DNA of 64,000 nucleotides, from positions 15,026,795 to 15,090,794 of the forward strand of contig NC_090743.1 of assembly GCF_036898095.1 (NCBI RefSeq). Direction: 5' to 3'. This document shows, one piece after another, positions 1-8,492 of the stretch. The stretch is from Palaemon carinicauda (Eukaryota > Arthropoda > Malacostraca > Decapoda > Palaemonidae). The notes below the pieces were generated by a model. The model did not search any database and was not told the DNA's origin. It was given only the letters and a program-made list of their open reading frames with translations. The number at the start of each line of letters is the position of its first letter. Positions within the stretch are counted from its first letter, which is position 1. The translations under genes and the position numbers were made by a program.

Positions 1-2
1 AC

Positions 3-830
3 GCTAGAAGCGGTCTCGATCCCGGTTTCCGGAAAGATAAAGTCTTGTCTGACTTGGTGAAAGGACTACAGTATATCAACCTTAGAGAGGGTCTTCCCCT
101 AACTGTTCAGACTCCCAACCACGTTCTCTTCTCGGACGCATCGGACGTAGGCTGGGGTGCGACATTAGACGGTCGGGAATGCTCGGGATTATGGAACTCG
201 AGTCAAAGGACAATGCATTTCAACTGCAAGGAGCTTCTGGCAGTACGTCTGACCTGGAAAAGCTTCAGGTCTCTCCTTCAAGGCAAAGTGGTGGAGGTGA
301 ACTCGGACAACACCACGGCTTTGGCGTACATCTCAAAGCAAGGAGGGACCTACTCTCTGACGTTGTACGAGATCGCAAGGGACCTCCTCACCTGGTCAAA
401 AGGTCTAGACATATCACTAGTAACGAGGTTCATCCAAGGCAACTTGAATGTCATGGCAGATTGTCTCAGTCGGAAGGGACAAATAATTCCAACAGAATGG
501 ACCCTCCACAAGGATGTATGCAAGAGACTTTGGGCCACCTGGGGCCAGCCAACCATAGATCTCTTCGCAACCTCGATGACCAAGAGGCTCCCAATATTTT
601 GCTCACCAATCCCGGACCCAGCAGCAGTTCATATAGATGCCTTTCTACTAGATTGGTCACATCTAGATCTATATGCATTCCCTCCGTTCAAGATTGTCAA
701 CAAGGTACTGCAGAAGTTCACCTCTCACGAAGGGACAAGGTTGACGCTAGTTGCTTCCCTCTGGCCCGCGAGAGAATGGTTCACCGAGGTACTTCGATGG
801 CTAGTAGACGTTCCCAGAACACTTCCCTAA
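3..830 (+). pseudogene. RNase H plus Dam-like methyltransferase domain, family 1 copy A
   Basis: The frame is open from position 3 with no start of its own, since it is the C-terminal part of a longer RT polyprotein. RNase H motifs are LFSDASDVGWG (first Asp), the Glu of CKELLAV, the Asp of NSDNTTALAYISKQGG, and VMADCLSRKG (last Asp). After this comes a block typical of DIRS elements: WGQPTIDLFATS, then DAFLLDW and LYAFPPF, ending with a WPAREWF motif. This resembles phage-type Dam N6-adenine methyltransferases, with FPPF where active enzymes have NPPY, so activity is uncertain. RNase H would remove RNA from the RNA:DNA hybrid during reverse transcription. All four RNase H acidic residues are kept here, unlike in B and E. 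The frame stops at TAA 828-830; B has one more C at this place, so the stop may be a frameshift. Confidence 0.8.
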
Positions 831-849
831 GGGTGGACCTTCTACGTCA

Positions 850-1962
850 GCCACGCGTAAAGAAGGTACACCAAGGCCTCCACGCTCTTCGTCTGACTGC
901 CTTCAGACTATCGAAAGACTCTCGAGAGCTAGAGACTTTTCGAAGGAGGCAGCCAGAGCGATTGCTAGAGCAAGGAGAACATCCACCCTTAGAGTCTACC
1001 AATCGAAGTGGGAAATCTTCCGAAACTGGTGCAAGTCAGTATCCGTATCCTCGACCAGTACCCCTGTAACTCAAATAGCTGACTTCCTCTTATATCTGAG
1101 GAAAGAACGATCTCTTTCAGCTCCCACTATCAAGGGTTACAGAAGCATGTTGGCATCAGTCTTCCGTCACAGAGGCTTAGATCTTTCCAACATAAAGATC
1201 TACAGGACCTCCTTAAGTCTTTTGAGACCACGAAGGAGCGTCGTTTGGTTACACCTGGTTGGAATTTAGACGTGGTACTAAGATTCCTTATGTCAGACAG
1301 GTTCGAAACGCTACAATCAGCCTCCCTGAAAGATCTCACCTTAAAGACTCTTTTCCTGGTATGCTTAGCCACAGCTAAAAGAGTCAGTGAGATTCATACC
1401 TTCAGCAAGAACATCGGATTCTCATCCGAAACGGCTACATGTTCTACAACTTGGTTTTCTAGCCAAAAACGAGTTGCCTTCTCGGCCTTGGCCAATATCG
1501 TTCGATATTCCAAACTTATCGTATGGTTGGAAATGAACTAGAAAGAGTCTTATGTCCTGTAAGAGCTCTTAAGTTCTATTTAAAACGAACTAAACCTTTA
1601 CGAGGCCCGTCTGAAGTTTTATGGTATTCAGTTAAGAAACCATCTTTGCCTATGTCAAAGAATGCTTTATCCTATTTTATCAGACTGTTAATACGAGAAG
1701 CTCATTCCCATCTGAATGAGGAAGACCAAGCTTTGCTGAAGGTAAGGACACACGAAGTAGAGCTGTCGCAACTTCCGTGGCCTTTAAACAAAATAGATCT
1801 CTGCAAAGTATAATCGACGCAACCTATTGGAAAAGCAAGTCAGTGTTCGCGTCTTTTTATCTTAAGAATGTCCAGTCTCTTTACGAGAACTGCTACACTC
1901 TGGGACCATTCATAGCAACGAGTGCAGTAGTGGATGAGGGCTCAACCACTACAATTCCCTAA
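850..1962 (+). pseudogene. tyrosine recombinase (YR), family 1 copy A, frameshifted
   Basis: This is the recombinase that would integrate the circular DNA intermediate. The N-terminal core-binding part (DCLQTIERLSRARDFSKE, then VYQSKWEIFRNWC) is in frame 1 up to about 1190. One base is missing there compared with B, and the rest begins again in frame 0 at 1245. Visible catalytic motifs are the first Arg (ATAKRVSEIH), the H of the HxxR box (THEV, after which the frame breaks), and the Tyr in SFYLKNVQ. Two further frame changes lie at about 1425-1530, and both are shared with B and E. As written it cannot give one protein. The family-2 YR, with a single stop, was used as the guide to the intact layout. 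Confidence 0.82.
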
Positions 1963-2441
1963 TTCCATAACCTTTTTAATCTTTCTCTTGAAATGTTTTA
2001 TTATTGTTTTTGGGTTGTCCGGAAGGCTAAGAAGCCTTTCGCATCCTACTTGATTTGGCGGGTGGTCAAAGTCATTTCTTGAGAAGCGCCTAGATTAGAG
2101 GTTTTGATGAGGTCCTGTTGTATGGGTTGCAACCCTTGATACTTCAGATCCTAGGGGTCGCTCAGCATCCTAAGAGGATCGCGAGGCTCCGTAAGTAGGA
2201 CGTACTTAAAAAGGCAGAGTAATTGTTCAAGTCGACTTCCTTACCAGGTACTTATTTATTTTATGTTTGTTATTTTGAATAACTGCTAAAATGAAATACA
2301 AAATACTTAGCTCATAATAATGTAAACAAGTAATGCTGGTCTCTACCCACCCCCCTGGGTGTGAATCAGCTTATATAATCACCGGCTAAGTTTAATATTG
2401 AAAAATGTTATTTTTATTAATAAAATAAATTTTTGAATATA

Positions 2442-2848
2442 CAGTGAACCCTCGTTTATCGCGGTAGATAGGTTCCAGTCGCGGCCGCGATAGGTGAAAA
2501 TCCGCGAAGTAGTGACACCATATTTACCTATTTATTCAACATGTATATTCAGACTTTTAAAACCTTCCCTTGTACGTAGTTCTGTTAACAAACTACCCTT
2601 TAATGTACAGAACACTTAATGCATGTACTACAGTACCCTAAACTAAAACAGGCACAAATATTAAAGGTGATTTTATATCATGCATTTCCTAAACACGCTA
2701 AAAAGCACGATAAAAAATGGCAACCAATGTTTTGTTTACATTTATCTCTGATCATAATGAAGAAACAAACTGGAGGTAGAGCTTTGCTTATTACCCAGAC
2801 ATATTTCCCATACTTTTCCCTTAGAACTACATCACATCTTCCTACTTT

Positions 2849-2916
<68 letters not shown>

Positions 2917-3084
2917 ATATATATATATATTTATTTGTATACACATATACATACCTACATATATACATAAATACATGCATACATATATATATATATATAT
3001 TACTGTATATATATGGGTTATGGAAAAAATCCGCGAAGTGGTGAATCCGCGATGGTCGAACCGCGAAGTAGCGAGGGTTCACTG
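2442..3084. mobile_element. 643-bp MITE with TA target duplication (mariner/pogo type ends)
   Basis: The ends are inverted repeats beginning CAGTGAACCCTCG and closing CGAGGGTTCACTG. They contain several CCGCGAAGT-like subrepeats. TA at 2440-2441 and 3085-3086 is the target duplication expected for Tc1/mariner/pogo transposases. No transposase is encoded; the interior is AT-rich with a long (TA)n/(TG)n microsatellite. Copy B has the same site without the insert (13239-13246), so both edges are certain. Assignment to pogo/Tigger rather than another mariner group rests only on the end sequence. Confidence 0.9.
2851..3014. repeat. (TA)n/(TG)n compound microsatellite inside the MITE
   Basis: Long TA runs are interrupted by (TG)n and by TACATA-type units. 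Open frames across it (Ile-Tyr repeats) are artefacts of the repeat. Confidence 0.95.
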
Positions 3085-3086
3085 TA

Positions 3087-3355
3087 CTTACCCGGTGATT
3101 ATATATTAAAGGACCCTCCCTTCCTCCCCAATAGAGACCCAGTGGACCGAGGAGAAAATTGGTTCTGTGTTTACATTGAGTACTGAGTACCTGCTCGACA
3201 GAGGCGCTGTTGATGTACACCCCCTACCTGCATAGCGATCGCTGGCGTATTTTGAACGTAGAGTTTTTCTGTCGGGCAGCAGAGCTGCAGCTTATATAAT
3301 CACCGGGTAAGTATATTCAAAAATTTATTTTATTAATAAAAATAACATTTTTCTT
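3087..3355 (+). repeat. right inverted terminal repeat, copy A
   Basis: This is the inverse of the family-1 left ITR (compare 7077-7262) with more divergence than in B or E. It contains the GGGTAAGT motif near the edge and ends ...AATAACATTTTT. It extends beyond the complement of the left ITR by a short tail, as is known for the right ITR of DIRS-1. Confidence 0.82.
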
Positions 3356-4429
3356 CTCTTATCGTAAATTTTGATAATTATTACAGTTTATTATGAAAAA
3401 AAAATTGTGAGCAATGGCATCTGTATAGATTCCATGAGTCACAAGACAGGAAGTTTTTTTTATTATACCCTTCAGTAATAGCACAAACCTCAAGAGAGAG
3501 TACATGAGTTTGACCTCTGACATTCACTCGCTTTTACGTCTGTTTTTCCTGGCTTCGGCAAGAATTTAATCATGCCAAAGAGGAAAAGACAATTTCAACA
3601 TCTTGCTAACATAAGGAAGAAGAAAATTTGCTCTACTGAGAGTTCAGAAGTGGGTAATATCGGCGATAATAGCAGAGTTAGTGAAGGAGAGAGATGATGA
3701 AGGAGCAACTGTCTCGCCTAAAGAAGCAAGATTTTGAGCAAAGGGATCTTCATTTACAATTAAATTATGATGGATAACATTGTTTTGGTGTATTAATATC
3801 CAAAAAGGAACATAAAATTCATGATAATTATGATTTATTATAGAATACAAAAATACATAGAAAAACTTTGAATACCCTCAAAATTATACTTATTGACCTT
3901 CAAATTCTATTTTCTCCTTTAGTTTCAAAGATATAGCATTGAAATTTGGTATATAACATAGAAAGGCATTATAAAACAATCAAATAGAGCCTTTTTTCCA
4001 ATTTTGTTTCATATTTTTTCAGTTTTTTTCCTATGATTTAAAGGGTTTATTTTATTTCCATTTTGAAAAAATTCATATCTAGCTAAAAAATGACTTACAA
4101 AAAAAAAAAAACTTTTATTGGTCTACATCAGGTCTATATAGGGTAGTAATCCCAGGTCTTAATTGTAAGTATCAAGGGAGGAGATAGAATTTGAAAAACA
4201 CTAATTTTCAGGATAAATCGCCCTGGTGTCGCAAAACTGAAGGTCAGAGGCAAAAATCCTATGCAGTTTTGAGATGTCCTAAGTCACCTTATTAAGTGGT
4301 ATGAATGTCAAAGTCCTGTCCTTAAAAATAAGCATTAGCCAGACGTCCCCCTTAAGACTTCCAGAGTATGTGAGGCGACTTCCAACACAGATCATGGGGC
4401 TGGATCAGGCAAGAAAATACAGGGTGCGT
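3356..4429. other. AT-rich intergenic stretch, no convincing gene
   Basis: This stretch has many A and T runs and no long open frame. A 42-codon ORF starting with a Lys/Arg-rich MPKRKRQF stretch lies at 3572-3700. It looks like the beginning of a protein but stops and has no support around it. The last part (from about 4300) grades into the LINE leader. Confidence 0.5.
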
Positions 4430-5230
4430 CCCGTTCAGTTTAGGGTAGTAGGTTGGCCAGGGCACCAGCCGCCCGTTGAGGTACTACCGTTAAGAGTGTT
4501 ATCTTTTGACTGGCTAGACAGTAATGCATTTGATCCCTCTTTCTGGTTACGACTCATTTTTTCTTTGCCTACACATACACCGAATACTCTGGCTTATTCT
4601 TTACAGATTCTCGTCTTTCCTCATACACCTGACAACAATGAGATTACCAAACACTTCTTCACCCAAGGGGCTAATTACTGTACTGTAATTTTTCATTGTA
4701 CTTTCCTCTTGAGAATGGTAGAAGAAACTCTTTTGCTATGGTAAGCAGGTCTTCTAGGAGAGGGGCACTCCAAAATCAAACCATTGTATTCTAGTCTTGG
4801 GTAGTGCCATAGCCTCTGTACCATGGTCTTTCACTGTCTTGGGTTAGAGTTCTCTTGTTTGACGGCACACTTGGGTACACTATTCTATCTTATCTTTTTT
4901 TTTTTTTTTTCTTGTTTTTTGAAATGGTGTGTTGGGCAGGCTTAATAGAAGGGCCATGGATGCTTAGTGGTTTATCAAGAGGTTGTCTTTTCCTTATCCG
5001 ATTCTTTTTCTTCTCAAAACCATCCTTACTCTCCTCCCTTCAGTTGAAGTGGCTATCCTGGAGAGTGTTTTCCTTTGCATGGTGTATCGGCTTCTCCATG
5101 TTGACCAGTTCTTCCGACCTTTTTTTCTATAGTCTATGGGTTTGATTTATATTTCTGTATATATTGTTTTTGTTATAATTTTTGTTAATCTAGTTTTTAA
5201 GTAAGTCTCTTTTTATTACCATTAATTCTT

Positions 5231-6530
5231 ATGCAGTCAGGAGACATTGAGCGAAATCCAGGCCCAGTACGTCCTAGATTTCGTCAATGTCGTCTACTGT
5301 ATTGCAATATTCGTGGTCTTCATGCAAATATTCAAGACCTTACAGTTGCATCCAGACAGTATGATATTCTTTTGTGCTCAGAAACTTCTGAGCTCCTTAT
5401 AACTGGTTTTAAGAAGCCAATAATGTTGAAACGTGATACCATCCCTAGGGCCAGGGGAATGGCGGTGTATATTAGGACTGAGCACCCTGCTTCTCATAAG
5501 TCTTGCTATGAATGTGGATGTCATGAGATTCAGGTAATAAAAGTTTGTGGCAGGCATAACAACTTCTATTTGTGTTTGATCTACCGGAATGCAGACATGG
5601 ATGACTCTTATCTTCGATTGTCTTCTTACCATTATGGCTAAGATATAAGAAGATGATAGAAAGGCTTCTTTTGTCTTTGTTGGTGATTTCAATGCTCACC
5701 ATAGAGAGTGGTTAAATTCTGTTTCTCCTACCAATAGCCATGGCTTAAAAGCTTTAGACTTTGCCTCTGAATCAGGCTGTGAGCAAATCATAAGTGAAGT
5801 TATTCACAGGCCTGGTAATTGCTTGGACCTCGTATACACTGACTCCCCTGACGTTATAACTAGTAAGGTTGATTCTCCAGTCGGGACATCTGATCATGCC
5901 TTGATTTCATCAGTAGTGAAAACTGAGCAGCCTGTCCATGATGTATCATACTCTTGTAAAATTTATATGAAATCTCAAGCAGACTGGAATGGGATTTTGC
6001 ATAATCCTTTGGGCTTGAATTGTTCACAATTATATAGTAGTGTTGATCCTGTTGTACCTTTGAATGAGAATCTAGTCAACATAATTGATAGGCGTATCCC
6101 TTCTCGTGTGCTAAGGTACCGAGTGAAGGACAAACCGTGGTTCAATGATGATTGTAGACTTGCTTATTTGGAGAAACAGGAGGCCTATCATCTTTGGAAG
6201 GGTAACAGATCAGATTTGATCTGGAATAACTATACTCATCTTAGAGTTTTTGGTCAGAGAGTTTATACTTCAGCTGAAAAGGAATACAATTTAACCATAA
6301 AAGAAACCTTTTCTGATACAACTCAAAAACATGAAAGATGGTCTACCCTTAAATCTGCATTCTTTGGTATAGATGCAACAGTTCCTCCTTTACTTAAACT
6401 AGATGGCTCAGTCACTCACTGTCCAAAGGAAAAGGCAACCCTTTTGGCTGATGTGTTTGACAGTAAACAGAGTACAGTAATGAAAAACTCTAACTTCCTC
6501 ATTCCTGTTTTCCCGAGGCTAAACTAACTA
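5231..6530 (+). pseudogene. LINE AP endonuclease with 2A-like N-terminus, broken
   Basis: The ATG at 5231 follows an in-frame TAA at 5198. The protein starts MQSGDIERNPGP, which contains the 2A ribosome-skipping consensus D(V/I)ExNPGP at 5243-5266. Endonuclease motifs follow: LLYCNIRGLHAN near the N-terminus, LLCSETSE, FVGDFNAHHREW after a frame break at 5641, and GTSDHALISS near 5885. Family enzymes nick target DNA to prime reverse transcription. A stop at 5639-5641 and frame changes at about 5640 and 5820 split it into two main blocks (5231-5641 and 5823-6527). The second block contains the spacer between endonuclease and RT. Some LINEs carry 2A peptides at the ORF N-terminus; whether this one acts is not shown. 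Confidence 0.82.
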
Positions 6531-6565
6531 GTTTAGCTTTTTGATCTCATGAAATTAAAGCTCTG

Positions 6566-7076
6566 TTGATGGATCTTGATGCTTATGGAGGTGTAGACCC
6601 AAATGGTATTTTTCCTTTGTTTTTTATAAAGACTGTAAATTTCTTAGCTCCAAAGTTATCTGTTATTTTGCGCAAGTTATCAAGAAGAGCTTTTAGCACT
6701 TGTTGGAGAATTGATAATGTTACTTCTCTATGTAAATGCGTTTGTGGTAGCTCAAGTCCAACTGATTACCGCCCAATTTCCATAACTCCCATATTATCTA
6801 GTTTTTGAACGTCTTCTGGCAAAACGTCTTAATAGGTTTGCTGAAGGTAATCATCTATTCCCTAGTTTGCAATTTGGTTTTCGTAAAGGCCTTGGAGCTT
6901 GTGATGCCCTTCTTACAATCTCCAGTGCAGTTCAGAAATCCCTTGATTGTAGTCAGGAAGTTTGTATGATTGGCCTTGATTTTAATGCTGCCTTTGACCG
7001 TGTTAATCGTGAGGCCCTTGTTTTCAAACTCAAACGGTTGGGAGTGAGTGGGTTGTTTCTTAGCATTATTATTGAA
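6566..7076 (+). pseudogene. LINE reverse transcriptase, first part
   Basis: RT motifs are DYRPISITPILS (6760-6800), QFGFRKGLGACDA (near 6870) and MIGLDFNAAFDRVNRE (the first catalytic Asp block, near 6970). A stop at 6806 and a frame change before 6867 break it. The frame runs into the DIRS insertion at the codons for IIIEF. The reading frame and motif resume at 13511 with LSNRSQRVVVDG, which fixes the insertion point within a T5 tract. Confidence 0.85.
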
Positions 7077-7262
7077 TTTTCAATATTAAACTTACCCGAT
7101 GATCATATAGCTGCATCCCTGCTGCCCGACAGAAAAAACCTACGGGCGGAATACGCCAGCGATCGCTATACAGGTGGGGGTGTACATCAACAGCGCCATC
7201 TGTCAAGTAGGTACTCAAGTACTCGATGTCAACAAAGAACCAATTTTCCCTCTGTCGTGCCA
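7077..7262 (+). repeat. left inverted terminal repeat, copy B
   Basis: Begins TTTTCAATATTAAACTTACC and contains ATGATCAT followed by a block complementary to 13300-13470. The outermost bases differ from the right ITR, whose tail is longer; the ICR carries complements of both ends. Confidence 0.88.
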
Positions 7263-8492
7263 CTGGCAAGACCTACTAAATACGCCGTCCCTAACTGGAT
7301 TTGTTTTCACAACAATTTGGTGAAGTACACTATTCCAGTTTTGAGCTTTCGCTATGCAGGGGTTTTATCTTCATTTCAAAACTTGAACTCGTTTTGGATA
7401 GATTTAATTATGGTGACGAAGAGAGTATGGACTCTCTTTCACTTTTAAATGGCCGACCCTTCCCTTAGACGGAAGTGTTGGTGACGAAGAGAGTATGGAC
7501 TCTCTTTCACTTTTAAATGGCCGACCCTTCCCTTAGAGGGAAGTGTGTTTAGGTTTTTGGTAATTTTGCTTAACAAGTTATAGATCTATTTATTTTATAT
7601 CTCTCCGCCTTTATAGGCCTCTTCGATTAACTTTCCATTTATTATAAACTTATAAAAATTAATTTTTATGTTTGTTTATATGCGACCTTTCCTAATAGTA
7701 GGCGGTCCTTACTTGGAACCGAAGTTAATTAACATTGAGCCCGTCATATCGTATTTAACCTTTTAAGAATTTAATACTTTTTTTAATTTTTATGTTTTAT
7801 GAAAGAATTTCTTTGATAGTCTCGTACTGTTTTCAAAGATGAACTAACGTTTAGTTTTTTAGTCTCCGCAGTTGTTGACGTTCAGAACGTTCAACATGCG
7901 CTCTATCGTTACGATAGAGAGAGAGTGTATCACGGTTTCACGTTGCAGTAAGAGTAACCGATTCTAGCGTTTCGTTCATTCTTTCTTAGCTTAAATGGTT
8001 TAAATTCTAAATAAAGGAACTTTTTATTTGGGAAACCTTTCAGTTTTTTCCTTTAGCAAATAACATGTTTTAACGATATATAATTGGGCTCTTCTCTCAG
8101 GTGCTAAGTCAAGAGAGAAGAGAGAGAGAGATAAAGACGGAGGGAGAGAGAGGAGAATAAACGTTTCGTTCAAGCGGGTAACGTTGTTCTCGTTTTTTAC
8201 TCTTCTCCCTAGTCGCTGTAGGGGAAGAAGGTAAAACGTTTCTTGAGTTTTATTCTTGTTCCCAGGCTTTATGCGGTGAGAGATTGTAAACGTAGTTTAT
8301 TTGATCTAGTGTTTAGTCTCTTTTCCAGCCACTGAATTCTTTATCTTTATTTATGTTTTTCTGTTGCATTGTAAAACTGTTTTCGCAATTACTACCTTTT
8401 AATGAAGGATAGGATTGCGTGTTTCAGGTAGAAATCAGTTAAAGTTTCGATTTCAGTGAAATAAGTGCAAACAGAAAATCAAAAGTGATAAA
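7263..8492 (+). other. 5' leader of copy B with duplicated gag start
   Basis: No long frame. It holds the 68-bp tandem repeat with two gag ATGs (7412-7547), AT-rich sequence, and a GA-rich tract at 8100-8160. Candidate 3' splice sites (TTTCAG) at about 8426 and 8452 precede the gag remnant. An intron between the gag start and 8493 is possible but unproven. Confidence 0.5.
7412..7547 (+). repeat. 68-bp tandem duplication spanning the gag start codon, copy B
   Basis: Two units (7412-7479, 7480-7547) each contain ATGGCCGACCCTTCCCTTAG. The encoded MADPSLRRKC aligns with the family-2 gag start MADPSPVYRKC at 15978. In the first unit the frame stops after 11 codons. The same duplication is in copy E at about 61680-61815, inverted. 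Confidence 0.9.

Larger units (their letters stand above)
2366..3105 (+). repeat. internal complementary region (ICR) of copy A, split by MITE
   Basis: The left half (2366-2400) is complementary to the outer left end of family-1 elements (compare 7077-7110). The right half matches the inverse of the element's own right end at about 3315-3355. An A5 run at the joint (2401-2405) corresponds to the T5 tract at the element ends. This is the DIRS ICR. It is interrupted at 2442-3084 by a MITE. One decay mark is GGCTAAGT where B has GGGTAAGT. Confidence 0.8.
1..3355 (+). mobile_element. DIRS-like retrotransposon, family 1, copy A (5' part outside window)
   Basis: The window opens inside the RT/RNase H region of a tyrosine-recombinase retrotransposon. 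Position 1 matches copy B from 10828 onward. In order it carries RNase H, a Dam-like domain, a tyrosine recombinase, a 3' untranslated stretch, an ICR (2366-3105, split by a MITE) and a right inverted terminal repeat ending in a T5 tract near 3355. No integrase, protease or direct LTR is present, which separates it from gypsy and copia elements. Several frameshifts make it defective. Whether it keeps the RT core that B and E have lost cannot be seen from here. Confidence 0.88.
4430..7076 (+). mobile_element. jockey-type LINE, 5' part (leader, endonuclease, start of RT)
   Basis: A leader of about 800 bp is followed by AP endonuclease and the first part of a reverse transcriptase. It is interrupted at 7077 by DIRS copy B and continues at 13511. 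The leader has an inverted partial copy at 44400-44870, which shows that it belongs to a repeat. The true 5' edge is uncertain; 4430 is where similarity to that copy begins. The coding part has at least three frame breaks, so the element is dead. Jockey/CR1 affiliation is inferred from the order of domains and from motifs. Confidence 0.8.

Noticed and set aside
2619..3220. Open frames on both strands with Ile-Tyr and Cys-Val repeats
   Set aside because: They arise from the (TA)n/(TG)n microsatellite inside the MITE.
4855..5145. Hydrophobic 96-codon ORF upstream of the LINE endonuclease, as a possible ORF1
   Set aside because: Poly-Phe from a T run, no zinc knuckles or RRM-like features, and it lies in the repeat leader.
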